A DNA stretch of 64,000 nt from an uncultured Pelagibacteraceae bacterium (GCA_902587315.1 CACIKW010000001.1:155844-219843); one strand, 5' to 3'. Positions 35,972 through 45,293 are shown, counted from the stretch's first letter. Translations and numbers: made by a program. Notes: generated by a model from the sequence alone, not told the origin.

Positions 35972-37708
35972 TTACTCTTTTTTAATTTTATTATTTTTTT
36001 TACCCAATTTTTCAGAAAGAGATGAAAATGGAAGGTTTTTTCCTGAAAGAGGTGAACTAAATTTTGTTACTGCCTCTTTGTTTTGTAGCTCTTCCAAAAG
36101 TTTTATGCTCAGAGTTACCTTTCTTTTTGAGAAATCTAATTCAGATATAGCAACATCAATTCTTTCACCACCAACAAATCTTGATGGTCTTGCGTCTGCA
36201 ATATTAATTGCTATTTGAGACTTTTTTATTAAAAATTCCAATTTACATCCTTCTGGCTTAACTAATAATCCTTTGTTATTCGACGATATAATTTGTACAG
36301 TTAAAACATCTTTAACTTTTTTATTTTTAAACCAATCAAATGGGTCCTCTTGTAGTTGCTTAAGTCCAACACGTACTTTTTGTTGGTCTTTTTTAACTTC
36401 TAACAATTTTACAGCTATTTTATCACCTTTTTTAAATTTTTTTAATTCTTCTTCTCCATTATTTGTGTAACTCAGATCATTACAATGCAGAAAACTTTCA
36501 ATTTCAAAATCATTCAATTTAACATAAATAGCATAATCATTCATGCTGCTAATTTCTCCTTTTACTTCACTGTTTATTGGATGTTTATTTAAGAGTGCGT
36601 CGTAAGGATTTTCTTTAGTTAATCTATATGAAATTGAAACTCTTCTTTTCTCTTTGTCAATTTCCGTAATTATACAATCAATTTCATCTCCTACTTTAAA
36701 ATATTTTTTGGCAGATGGATTTTTTTTATTCCAGCTGATTTCCGAAGCATGTAATAAACTAGATAGGCCAGGTTCTAATTCACAAAAGGCCCCGTAATCC
36801 ATTAATTTTACTACTTTAACTTTGTATTTTTTATTTAATTCATAATTTGATATATGTTCAAAAGGATCCGGAGACAGTTGTTTTATTGAGCAGCTTACCT
36901 GTAGTTTTTCTTTATCAACACCTATAACCAATAAATTATGTTTATCTCCAACATTAAATATTTCTTCTGGATGATTAACTCTTGTATAACTAATTTCTTG
37001 TAAGTGAACCAAAACATCAAGCTCAGAATTAACATCAAAAAAACATCCGAAAGAACTATAGCCTTTGACTACTGCATTTTTGATTATATCACCAACTTTA
37101 TATTTGTTTACAATTATTGCTTTATCTGCTTTTTTATGTTCATTAATAATTTGTTTTCTTGATACGCAAGCGTTACCTCTTATCTTATCAAGTTTTATAA
37201 GTGCAAATTTTTGCGGTTCATTCATCAGGTGAGATATGTCTTTTATTGGTTTGTCCGATATTTGTGATCCAGGGCAAAAAAGTAACGATCCGGAATCCAG
37301 ATGTTCTACAATAACTCCACCTTTGCATTTTGAGGTGATTTTTCCTATAATTGGCTCTTGGTTTTCATAGGCTTTAACCAATACATCCCAACCTTTTATT
37401 TTTTGTGCTTTTTGTGCAGATACAACAACATTTCCGTTTTTATCTTCTATTTTTTCTAAATAAACCTGAATCTTTTCTCCAAGACTAATTTTTTTTTCTA
37501 AACCTATTGATTTAAGCTCATTAATGTCAACAATTGGTTCAGATTTTAAACCATCAACAAATAACAAAACAAATTTTTCTGTAATTTTAGATATTTTTCC
37601 TTCAATTATTTTTCCTTCAGTAACATTTTTTGACTTAGACAGCTGACCACTTAATAATTTTTCAAATTCTTTGTGTTTAGAATTATTTAAATCTTTATAT
37701 ATATCCAT
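35972..37708 (-). CDS. rpsA: 30S ribosomal protein S1
   Basis: 578 aa with six S1 OB-fold repeats. Typical repeats are VKGYSSFGCFFDVNSELDVLVHL and LMDYGAFCELEPGLSSLLH. S1 recruits mRNA to the 30S subunit, which matters here because many genes lack an SD. The start overlaps the cmk stop by one base. Its C-terminus is Ser/Lys-rich and ends NNKIKKE. Confidence 0.96.
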   Translation of the reverse strand: MDIYKDLNNSKHKEFEKLLSGQLSKSKNVTEGKIIEGKISKITEKFVLLFVDGLKSEPIVDINELKSIGLEKKISLGEKIQVYLEKIEDKNGNVVVSAQKAQKIKGWDVLVKAYENQEPIIGKITSKCKGGVIVEHLDSGSLLFCPGSQISDKPIKDISHLMNEPQKFALIKLDKIRGNACVSRKQIINEHKKADKAIIVNKYKVGDIIKNAVVKGYSSFGCFFDVNSELDVLVHLQEISYTRVNHPEEIFNVGDKHNLLVIGVDKEKLQVSCSIKQLSPDPFEHISNYELNKKYKVKVVKLMDYGAFCELEPGLSSLLHASEISWNKKNPSAKKYFKVGDEIDCIITEIDKEKRRVSISYRLTKENPYDALLNKHPINSEVKGEISSMNDYAIYVKLNDFEIESFLHCNDLSYTNNGEEELKKFKKGDKIAVKLLEVKKDQQKVRVGLKQLQEDPFDWFKNKKVKDVLTVQIISSNNKGLLVKPEGCKLEFLIKKSQIAINIADARPSRFVGGERIDVAISELDFSKRKVTLSIKLLEELQNKEAVTKFSSPLSGKNLPFSSLSEKLGKKNNKIKKE

Positions 37709-38358
37709 TAACTTAACTTTTTATCCATTATTTTTTTTATTTTTAAAAAGCATGCTCTTTTAGATAACTTTGAGGAATTAATCAATACTTGATCTTTGGT
37801 ACGTTTCAAAGGCGAGTACTTTCTTTCGTAGTCACTTTTATCACGAAATTCAATGCTTTTTCGAACATTAGAATACGATATTTTATTATCGAATTTTTTT
37901 AATTCTAAATATCTCCTTTTAGCTCTTACATTTAGACTGGCATAAATAAAAAATTTAAACATAGCTTTTGGTAATATTTTAGTTGTTATATCTCTGCCAT
38001 CCAAACAACTTCCATCAAATTTTTTTGGAGGGCTATAAGCACACCTTATCTGAAATTGATGTACTAATTTTCTTATCTTAATTTGTTTAGCAATTTGAGA
38101 GGCAATTACTCCTATGTCTTCTGATAATAATTTTTTTTTTCTAAGATGAGAATTCTTTAAGTTCTTAATTTTTTTTTTTAAATAGATATATCCAAATTTT
38201 TTTGTATTTTTTATTTTTAAATAAGCAATATATCTATATATTTTTCCTGTATCCAGGTAATATAAATTGTAATGTTTAGAGATTAATTTTGCTTGAGTAC
38301 CTCCTCCTGAGGAGGCCTCACTATCTATTGCTACGGTTATAAATTTTTTTTTTTTCAA
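37708..38358 (-). CDS. cmk: Cytidylate kinase with altered P-loop
   Basis: 216 aa, TTG start overlapping the aroA TGA (TTGA). The body is typical of Cmk: YYLDTGKIYR, CLDGRDITT, ASLNVRAKRR and the SPLKRTKDQ segment. The P-loop, normally GPA(A/G)SGKGT, reads SEASSGGGT at residues 13-21, so the Walker A lysine is replaced by Gly. I checked this at the nucleotide level (tca gga gga ggt act). It sits between aroA and rpsA as usual. It may use another base to bind ATP, or be less active. Confidence 0.88.
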   Translation of the reverse strand: MKKKKFITVAIDSEASSGGGTQAKLISKHYNLYYLDTGKIYRYIAYLKIKNTKKFGYIYLKKKIKNLKNSHLRKKKLLSEDIGVIASQIAKQIKIRKLVHQFQIRCAYSPPKKFDGSCLDGRDITTKILPKAMFKFFIYASLNVRAKRRYLELKKFDNKISYSNVRKSIEFRDKSDYERKYSPLKRTKDQVLINSSKLSKRACFLKIKKIMDKKLS

Positions 38359-39683
38359 ATTATTTTTGCTCCTAAAGATTTAGCAATATTAATGAATGAA
38401 GGGAAAGATGTATTAACACAATTTTTATTATATATTTTCCATTCTCCTCCAAAAGATAGTGCGGCGACTACTGACATCATAAATACTCTATGGTCATTAT
38501 TAAAATTTTTAACTACTATTTTTTTTGATAATTTTAAACTGGGGTTTCCATAAATTTTTATTGAATTTGGTGATAATTTTGTCTTTACTCCCATTTTATT
38601 TAAAATTTTTGAAGCAATTTTTAATCTAGGGCTTTCTTTTTTGTTTAACTCAGAGATATTTTTAAAAAACGAAATTCCCTTAGCTCTTGAAGCAGCTAGA
38701 AATATAATTAAGAATTCATCTATTGCGCTAGAATTTAGATCAGTAGGACAGTTTATAGATTTTAATTTTTTTTTACTTTTTACAAATATGTCTCCCAAAA
38801 TTTCACCTTTATAACTTCTTTTATTTATTATTTTTATATTTGCTCCCATTTTATTTAAAATACTTATCGAACCTATTCTGGTAGGATTAACGTTAACATT
38901 TTTTATTATCAATTTAGATTTTTTTGAAATCAAAGTTAAAACAATAAAAAAAGCCGAAGAACTTATATCTCCTGGTATATTATAATTAAATGATCGAAAA
39001 TTTTTTTTGCCTTCAACTTCGATTATTTCGAAAGCCCCACTTTTTTTTATTTTGATAGGAATATTTAAATTTTTAAATAGTAACTCTGTATGATTACGAG
39101 ATTTTTTTGCTTTTATTATGGTTTTTCCTGGCGCGTTAAGTGCCGCTAACATCATACAACTTTTGCACTGAGCAGATCCAATTTTTTCAAAATAATTTAT
39201 AGGTTTTGTATATTCTGAACCCAAAATTGAAATTGGAAGATAATTTTTATTTTGAGGGAAAAATTTTGCACCAAATTTTCTTAAAGGCAAAGTTACTCTT
39301 GAAAAATCTCTTGAAGATAAACTTTTATCTCCTATCAGCCTAATCTTTTTTTTTGAAGCAACCAAAAGTCCCAATATTAGTCTGCCACATGTTCCAGAAT
39401 TTCCAGCATCAATTGTGATATTGTTTTTATAAATAAATCCATTTATTCCTTTTCCATAAATTTCACAAATATTGTTTTTTTTAACAATTTTAATTCCTAA
39501 TTTTTTTATACAATTAATTGTACTATTTATGTCTTCTGAATTAAGCAAATTGTAGGCTCTCGATTTACCCATCGCCTGAGAAGCAAGCAAAACCCATCTT
39601 ATTGATAAACTTTTATCGCTATCTACAAAAATTTTTCTATTATAATTGCTTATTGTATTTTTGATTTTAACAAAATCAGGCAT
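38355..39683 (-). CDS. aroA: 3-phosphoshikimate 1-carboxyvinyltransferase (EPSP synthase)
   Basis: 442 aa from ATG 39683, which overlaps the lptB TGA; the ORF track adds a TTG codon. Transfers enolpyruvate to shikimate-3-phosphate. Landmarks are DSDKSLSIRW (usual PGDKSISHR), DAGNSGTCGRL, SAQCKSCMML, KKSRNHTEL and DEFLIIFLAASRAKG. The first motif is altered, but the catalytic Lys is kept. The Gly in GNSGT at the glyphosate-contact site suggests sensitivity rather than the class II Ala form. Confidence 0.93.
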   Translation of the reverse strand: MPDFVKIKNTISNYNRKIFVDSDKSLSIRWVLLASQAMGKSRAYNLLNSEDINSTINCIKKLGIKIVKKNNICEIYGKGINGFIYKNNITIDAGNSGTCGRLILGLLVASKKKIRLIGDKSLSSRDFSRVTLPLRKFGAKFFPQNKNYLPISILGSEYTKPINYFEKIGSAQCKSCMMLAALNAPGKTIIKAKKSRNHTELLFKNLNIPIKIKKSGAFEIIEVEGKKNFRSFNYNIPGDISSSAFFIVLTLISKKSKLIIKNVNVNPTRIGSISILNKMGANIKIINKRSYKGEILGDIFVKSKKKLKSINCPTDLNSSAIDEFLIIFLAASRAKGISFFKNISELNKKESPRLKIASKILNKMGVKTKLSPNSIKIYGNPSLKLSKKIVVKNFNNDHRVFMMSVVAALSFGGEWKIYNKNCVNTSFPSFINIAKSLGAKII

Positions 39684-40459
39684 CAATTTATTTTAAATTT
39701 CTGCCCAAAATAATGAGACTTTGCTAGCTCATCATTAGTTATTTCAGAAGGAGTTCCTTTAGTTAAAACTTTTGCGTTAGACAGAACGATTGCCACATCA
39801 ACACATGATAGTAAGTCTCTTGCCTGGTGATCACAAACAATTACAGTTATATTGGATCTAGTTTGAAGCCCAACTATAATTTGCTGCAAATTGCTGATAG
39901 ACAAAATATCTAGAGCAGCGAATGGTTCGTCGAGTAATAATATTTTAGGATTTCCTATTAATGATAGAGAAATTGCTAACTTTTTTTTCTGACCTCCTGA
40001 TAAATTTTTTGCTTTTAGATCTAGTGTATTCTCCAATTCAAAATCTCCAATTAACTCATCAATTTTAGATTTTCTGTCTTTTTTATCTTTAATTAATATT
40101 TCTCCTACTGCTTTTAAATTATCTAATACAGTGAGATTATGGAAATAACCTGAGTATTGGGGACAGTAACCAATACCGAATTTTGTAGTTCTTAGGCTAA
40201 TAGGTAGTTCAGTAACATCTGAGTTTTCAATTATTATATTTCCACTATCAGGTTTAATTAGTCCTGTAATTAAATTAAAAATTGTAGATTTTCCAACTCC
40301 ATTAGGACCCAACATTCCAAAAATCTCACCCTGGTTAATATTGAAATTTATTTGATCCAGAACAATTCTTTTTCCGAAACTTATTGAAATTTTTCGAAAA
40401 TTAATTATTGACTGTTGTTTTTTAAATGATTTTATTCTAAATTTTTTTATGTTCGACAT
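39683..40459 (-). CDS. lptB: LPS export ABC transporter ATPase LptB
   Basis: 258 aa ABC ATPase. Walker A GPNGVGKST, Q-loop GYCPQYSGYF, signature LSGGQKKKLAI, Walker B ILLLDEPFAALD and switch His in VCDHQARD are all intact. LptB drives LPS extraction with LptFG. Assignment rests on its place right after lptC. The signature motif differs from the usual LptB LSGGERRR form. Confidence 0.85.
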   Translation of the reverse strand: MSNIKKFRIKSFKKQQSIINFRKISISFGKRIVLDQINFNINQGEIFGMLGPNGVGKSTIFNLITGLIKPDSGNIIIENSDVTELPISLRTTKFGIGYCPQYSGYFHNLTVLDNLKAVGEILIKDKKDRKSKIDELIGDFELENTLDLKAKNLSGGQKKKLAISLSLIGNPKILLLDEPFAALDILSISNLQQIIVGLQTRSNITVIVCDHQARDLLSCVDVAIVLSNAKVLTKGTPSEITNDELAKSHYFGQKFKIN

Positions 40460-40461
40460 AA

Positions 40462-41097
40462 TTAATAAGTGGATTTTATTAGTACTTTTTCGTTACTATT
40501 CATAGAGATTTTTGTATTATTTGTTTTAAAATCAATTTCTATATTATCAGCATACATTTTTGTATCTTCATTTTTATAGACTACGTTATCATTTATTTTA
40601 ACTAATTTATCTTCAAAAGATAAGTATAATTTTTCACTTTCAACTTTATGGTTAAGATAATTTATTTTAACATTATCTTTAAAAAATGTTTCAATTGTAC
40701 TTTTATCATAATTTGCGAAATCTCCCGCTATTAAAATTGATTCTGAATTTTTCAACAATATATGGGCGTTAACATCTATTAAAAATATTTTGTTATAGTT
40801 TCTTGCATTTGTTTCTCCATTTTTAGCCGTTATTTTAAATTGGTTACCCACCGCATCCATTGAAATATATTCAATATTTTCAATTAAAGTTGACTCTGGC
40901 AATATTTTATTTTCGACTTTACTAATATTATTTGAAGATTCAGAAGATTTTTCTTTTATTGGATTTTTAGATTCTACACTGTTGAAATTTTTTTCTAATT
41001 TAATGTTTCTGGACTTGTAATTGTAAAAAAAAAAAAATGTCAATATAATTAAACTTAATATTAAAAATGAATATATTATAATATAATTTCTTTTCAT
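40462..41097 (-). CDS. lptC: LPS export periplasmic protein LptC
   Basis: 211 aa bitopic protein. One N-terminal membrane helix (about residues 5-25), a low-complexity Ser/Lys/Asn linker, and a beta-jellyroll LptC/OstA-like domain (IENIEYISMDAVGNQFKITA; YADNIEIDF) follow. It passes LPS from LptBFG to LptA. No lptA gene lies between lptC and lptB, unlike many proteobacteria. It is one base into kdsD and 2 bases from lptB. Confidence 0.82.
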   Translation of the reverse strand: MKRNYIIIYSFLILSLIILTFFFFYNYKSRNIKLEKNFNSVESKNPIKEKSSESSNNISKVENKILPESTLIENIEYISMDAVGNQFKITAKNGETNARNYNKIFLIDVNAHILLKNSESILIAGDFANYDKSTIETFFKDNVKINYLNHKVESEKLYLSFEDKLVKINDNVVYKNEDTKMYADNIEIDFKTNNTKISMNSNEKVLIKSTY

Positions 41098-42071
41098 TAA
41101 GAAATATTTGACTGTAGAATATTATGAATGTGAATTATTCCAACTGTTCTTTTTTTACTTTTTCCATGAACACACAAGCTAGTAATTTTTTTTGAATTCA
41201 TAATGAAAAGAGCTTGAGCAGCTAGTGTTTCCTTATGAACACTTATCGGGTTTTTTTTCATAATGCTTTTTATTTTAACATTTTTCAAATTATTAATCTT
41301 GTAGCTAGATCTTTTTATATCGCCATCAACTAATATACCTGATGTATAACCTTTTTTATTTTTTACTATAAGCGTTCCTAGTTTTTTCTTAACAATAATT
41401 TTTAATGCTTCTTTCATCAAGATATTTTCATTTACAAAAGGAATTTTTTTATCAGTTAGCATTAAATCTTCTACCGTTTTTAGTTTTGCTCCCAAGCTTC
41501 CACTTGGATGAAACTTTTTAAAATCTAGTTTTGTAAATTTTTTATATTTCATCGTTGCTATTGCTAGAGCATCACCAATACTTAATTGTATAATAGTACT
41601 AGATGTAGGAACTATATTGTTAGGATCTGCTTCTTTAATTTCTGGTATTAAAAGTTTTATATCCGAAGCTTTATATAGTAGTGATTTCCTTTTTGACATA
41701 ATACCAATTAAAGAAATTTTGTTTCTTTTAGCGTATTGAATAATATTTTTTAGTTCTGATGAATCTCCACTATAACTAATTAGTATTAATACATCATCAA
41801 CACTTATTTGTCCAAGATCCCCATGAGAACAGGAGCTTGCATCTACAAAAAAACTTGGAGTACCAACAGAAGAAAGAGTTGATGCAATTTTTTTCCCAAT
41901 TATTCCTGATTTTCCTACTCCAGATATAATTATTTTTCCATTCCTGCAGTTCAATATAGTTCTTACTGCTTTCTCAAAAGATTTGTTTATGCTTGATTTT
42001 AATTTTTTTAAAGAACTTATTTCTGTTTCAATTACCTTCTTAGCTATTTTAGTATAGAATTTTTTTTTCAT
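41097..42071 (-). CDS. kdsD: Arabinose-5-phosphate isomerase (KdsD/KpsF)
   Basis: 324 aa. An N-terminal SIS domain (IIISGVGKSGIIGKKIASTLSSVGTPS, LISYSGDSSEL) is followed by two CBS repeats (from about residue 205). Converts ribulose-5-P to arabinose-5-P for Kdo. The gene fits with lptC/lptB downstream and with kdsB elsewhere in the window. It abuts the rnd stop. Confidence 0.93.
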   Translation of the reverse strand: MKKKFYTKIAKKVIETEISSLKKLKSSINKSFEKAVRTILNCRNGKIIISGVGKSGIIGKKIASTLSSVGTPSFFVDASSCSHGDLGQISVDDVLILISYSGDSSELKNIIQYAKRNKISLIGIMSKRKSLLYKASDIKLLIPEIKEADPNNIVPTSSTIIQLSIGDALAIATMKYKKFTKLDFKKFHPSGSLGAKLKTVEDLMLTDKKIPFVNENILMKEALKIIVKKKLGTLIVKNKKGYTSGILVDGDIKRSSYKINNLKNVKIKSIMKKNPISVHKETLAAQALFIMNSKKITSLCVHGKSKKRTVGIIHIHNILQSNIS

Positions 42072-42689
42072 TTAGTGAGACCAAATATCATCCTTAAATG
42101 AGGCTAAATCAAGATCAACTCTTGTGTTAATAAACTTTATTGTATCTTTATAGAGTTGCATTCTGTTCTCTCTTAATAATATTTTTTCTAATTGTGAATA
42201 AATTTTATGTAAATGAACAACATCATGAGCACAGTATAGCAATTGCTTTTCAGTTAACTCACCTCCAAAATCTGAACTTTGAAGCTGTTTGCTTACATCA
42301 ATTCCAATAAATTCTTTAATTAGATCTTTCAATCCATGTTTATCGCTATAACTTCTAGCTAATTTTGAAGCTATTTTTGTATCATCGATATTGTTTAATT
42401 TAATTTTTAAATAATAATTAATAAAAGACAGATCCGACCTAGCAAAATGAAAAATTTTATTTATTTTATTATTATTTAATAATTTTATCAAATTAGGAGC
42501 ACTGTAGTTTTCTCTATTAAGTTGAATTATGTGCGCATCATTATTTCCTGAAGAAATCTGGACCAAACATAATTTATCTCGCGGAACATTTAACCCAGTA
42601 AACTCACAGTCTATAGCTATCTTTTGACTTTTACTTAAATCTATTTCATCTGGTAAATCGTGCTTGTGTAATTTAATATTAATATTCAT
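42072..42689 (-). CDS. rnd: Ribonuclease D, short form
   Basis: 205 aa, a DEDD exonuclease domain only, without HRDC domains, the usual short alphaproteobacterial form. Motifs are AIDCEFTGLN (DxE), FHFARSDLSFI and DVVHLHKIYSQL. Probably trims tRNA and other RNA 3' ends. First gene of the long minus-strand run, with a 15-base gap from the divergent gene. Confidence 0.88.
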   Translation of the reverse strand: MNINIKLHKHDLPDEIDLSKSQKIAIDCEFTGLNVPRDKLCLVQISSGNNDAHIIQLNRENYSAPNLIKLLNNNKINKIFHFARSDLSFINYYLKIKLNNIDDTKIASKLARSYSDKHGLKDLIKEFIGIDVSKQLQSSDFGGELTEKQLLYCAHDVVHLHKIYSQLEKILLRENRMQLYKDTIKFINTRVDLDLASFKDDIWSH

Positions 42690-42704
42690 TTAAAATATAT
42701 ATAT
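42690..42704. promoter_or_regulatory. 15-bp divergent gap (rnd / NDUFA9-like)
   Basis: Only TTAAAATATATATAT-type sequence separates two divergent start codons. Promoter elements for each gene must overlap the neighbouring coding region, or one gene is transcribed from within the other. No SD is visible for either. Confidence 0.35.
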
Positions 42705-43643
42705 ATGAAACCAAAAAATATTCTAGTTTTCGGAGCATCAGGTCAAATTGGGCGTAATTTAATAAGAAAGTTAACAAAAAAAAACTACAAAGTAACTGCA
42801 GTAACAAGAAATTTACATCAAAAAGGATATGTTCTAAAAACTCAGGCAAATCCTGGCTATATAGATATTGTCGAAGCGAATATATTTGATAGTGAAAAAT
42901 TAAATGAGTTAGTTTCCAAATGCGATATATGTATTAATCTTGTAGGTATTTTATTTGAAAAAAGAAAAAATACTTTTAATAATATTCATATTAATTTTCC
43001 TGATATATTATCTAATTTTTGTGCAGAAAATAAAGTTGAAAGCTTTATACACATTTCTGCACTTGGAGTAGATTCTGCCGTAGACAGCAATTATGCTAAA
43101 AGTAAATTAGAAGGTGAAAAAAAAGTTAAAAAAAATTTTCAAAAAGCATTAATACTTAGGCCATCAATAGTTTATTCAGTTGATGATAACTTTACAACTT
43201 TTTTTATGACCTTATTAAATATATTTCCTTTTTTCCCCCTTTATTATAATGGAAATACAAAATTTTCTCCTATTCATTCTTCAGATATGGCAGAAATAAT
43301 ATCTATGATGATAGAAAATAAAATAAACTCTCAAACAATTGAATGTATTGGTCCCGAACAAATAACCTATAAAGAAATAATTAACAATTTATTAAGATCA
43401 ATAAATAAAAAAAGATTATTAATTCCCATTCCTTTATTTTTGGCAAATATTTCTGCGTTATTTTTAGAATTATTACCAAAACCTCTACTTACAAGAGATC
43501 AACTAAAATTATTAAAATATGACAATATAGAAAGTGGAAGTTTTAAAACAAATTTTGATTTAAATATTCCTTCAAAGTTATTTTTTAAAAATGAAATAAA
43601 TAAATATTCCTATATGTGGAAAGAAGGTGGACAATTTTCATAA
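42705..43643 (+). CDS. NAD(P)-binding protein, complex I NDUFA9 family
   Basis: 312 aa short-chain dehydrogenase fold. Nucleotide-binding ILVFGASGQIGRNLIRKL near the N-terminus, ISALGVDSAVDSNYAKSKLEGE in the middle, and LRPSIVYSVDDNF. It matches the NDUFA9-like family common in alphaproteobacteria, whose mitochondrial member stabilises complex I. Whether the bacterial protein joins complex I or acts in quinone metabolism is unsettled. It is a monocistronic-looking gene. Confidence 0.82.
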   Translation: MKPKNILVFGASGQIGRNLIRKLTKKNYKVTAVTRNLHQKGYVLKTQANPGYIDIVEANIFDSEKLNELVSKCDICINLVGILFEKRKNTFNNIHINFPDILSNFCAENKVESFIHISALGVDSAVDSNYAKSKLEGEKKVKKNFQKALILRPSIVYSVDDNFTTFFMTLLNIFPFFPLYYNGNTKFSPIHSSDMAEIISMMIENKINSQTIECIGPEQITYKEIINNLLRSINKKRLLIPIPLFLANISALFLELLPKPLLTRDQLKLLKYDNIESGSFKTNFDLNIPSKLFFKNEINKYSYMWKEGGQFS

Positions 43644-43848
43644 TTAAACTAGTTTTACTTATATGATCTAAAAAGTAGTTTATGAATTAATGAAAATTAT
43701 TTTACTTTTTTGAGATTTATATTGCAATAAAAGTAGTATATAGAGTTATTATATTTAAATAAGAAATTTAATTTTCTAAACATAGAATTAATAAAAAAAA
43801 ACTTATTTATTTTTACAATAGTTATTAAATAATAATATAAACTTAAAT
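43644..43848. other. 205-bp gap with no gene seen
   Basis: This is one of the longest non-coding stretches in the window, between the convergent NDUFA9-like and gcrA genes. It is nearly pure A/T with no ORF over a few codons, no tRNA-like fold and no GC-rich hairpin. It contrasts with all other convergent protein pairs, which overlap. Confidence 0.6.
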
Positions 43849-44343
43849 CTAGGCAGATTTGATTTTTTTTCCTATAAAATTAGGAACCTCATCATTTTTG
43901 TCAAGCAAATCTTCTTTTTTATCGCGAGTCTGCCAAACAATTAGCATATGAAGGGGGCAGTAACTATATTTATCAACTGTTTTTCTTCCACAAAAAGAAG
44001 ATTCTTTCTGGTCAGGATGGCCCTCCATATATTTACACGTCGTTTCAGTTAATTCTTCAAGAGATAAATTTTTTGCAGCTTCAAAACTGTTGTCTAAAAG
44101 AAGAGATCTAAATTTACTTTTTCTTCCTCTTTTAGGAATACTATATTTTTTTTCAAATTTTGAATTATTATTGTAGTTATAATTGGATTTAGTTTTAATT
44201 TTTGCAGATAAATTTAATCTGTGCGCTTTACCAATAACAGCGTTCCTGCTAATTCCACCTATTATCTCTGCAATTTGACTGGCAGTTTTTCCTTTACCCC
44301 ATAGCTCACGAAGCTTTTGTTCTCTTTCAGGATTCCATGACAT
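43849..44343 (-). CDS. gcrA: GcrA-family cell-cycle regulator
   Basis: 164 aa. The N-terminal helix-turn-helix MSWNPEREQKLRELWGKG ... ASQIAEIIGGISRNAVIGKAHRL is characteristic. The C-terminal part has the Cys/His segment CKYMEGHP ... FCGRK ... YCPLHM. In Caulobacter GcrA binds sigma70 and responds to GANTC methylation by CcrM. Whether CcrM exists here cannot be seen. The linker is Lys/Asn-rich. argD/argF nearby is the usual context. Confidence 0.9.
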   Translation of the reverse strand: MSWNPEREQKLRELWGKGKTASQIAEIIGGISRNAVIGKAHRLNLSAKIKTKSNYNYNNNSKFEKKYSIPKRGRKSKFRSLLLDNSFEAAKNLSLEELTETTCKYMEGHPDQKESSFCGRKTVDKYSYCPLHMLIVWQTRDKKEDLLDKNDEVPNFIGKKIKSA

Positions 44344-44473
44344 AATATACTATATATAGTGTATAAATTAATTATTCTAACTATATGGAGATACACACAC
44401 AATGATTAGAAAAACAAGTATTTTTTTGGTTTTTTTAACAAAATTTTTAAAAAAAGGATATTTGTTTTAATCC

Positions 44474-45286
44474 ATGGTTGAATTAAAAAATAAATATAAA
44501 ATATCAAGAACAAGGTTTGGTCTTATAAATTGGATAGGAGTTTTCTCTTTATACAAGAAAGAAGTACTTCGCTTTATAACTGTTGCTGGACAGACAATTA
44601 TAGGGCCAGTTGTAACTTCGGTTTTGTTCTTACTTGTTATTTCTCTAGCTATAGGTGAAGAAAGATCAAATGTTCTAGGGGTACCTTTTATAGAGTTTTT
44701 GGCTCCTGGATTAATAGCGATGCAAATAATTCAACAATCTTTTTCGCACTCATCATCATCTTTGTTGATGGGCAAAATTATGGGAAATATAGTAGATTTA
44801 ATTGGAGCACCACTTTCAGCCGCAGAAGTTACTTTGTCTATTATTTTTGCTTCAATAACTAGAGGTTTTTTTATATCAATATTTTCAATAATTGTTTTTT
44901 CCCTTATGATTGAAATTGAAATAAAAAATTATTTTATTTTATTTGTTTATTTAATATTAAATGGTTTTTTAATGGGCGCCGCTGGATTTATAGCAGGACA
45001 GTGGTCAGATAAATTTGAGCACTTAGCCGGTGTAACAAATTTTTTAATTGTTCCATTATCCTTTTTATCTGGAACTTTTTATGAAATTGATAGATTGCCA
45101 AAATTATTACAAACTATTAGTTTTTATAATCCTTTTTTTCATATGATAGATGGATTTAGATATGCTTTTATAGAAAATTTAGATGGATCATTAAGATTTG
45201 GAATAATTTATTTGTTAACACTTTCACTGATTATTTGGTTTATTGCATTTTTACTATATAAAAAAGGATACAAAATAAGATCTTGA
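44474..45286 (+). CDS. ABC-2 type transporter permease
   Basis: 270 aa with about six membrane helices. The ABC-2 pattern is seen in an N-terminal amphipathic segment, FLAPGLIAMQIIQQSF, and the C-terminal PLSFLSGTFYEIDRLPKLLQTISFYNPFFHMIDGFRY. The family exports polysaccharides, lipids or drugs. No ATPase partner is adjacent, so the substrate is unknown. It precedes argD by 7 bases. A 22-codon ORF (44402-44470) in the 130-base leader is probably not a gene. Confidence 0.8.
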   Translation: MVELKNKYKISRTRFGLINWIGVFSLYKKEVLRFITVAGQTIIGPVVTSVLFLLVISLAIGEERSNVLGVPFIEFLAPGLIAMQIIQQSFSHSSSSLLMGKIMGNIVDLIGAPLSAAEVTLSIIFASITRGFFISIFSIIVFSLMIEIEIKNYFILFVYLILNGFLMGAAGFIAGQWSDKFEHLAGVTNFLIVPLSFLSGTFYEIDRLPKLLQTISFYNPFFHMIDGFRYAFIENLDGSLRFGIIYLLTLSLIIWFIAFLLYKKGYKIRS

Positions 45287-45293
45287 ATATATT

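Noticed and set aside
44402-44470. 22-codon ORF (MIRKTSIFLV...) before the ABC-2 permease
   Set aside because: Short, Phe/Lys-rich as expected of random A/T sequence, weak ribosome binding site and no context.
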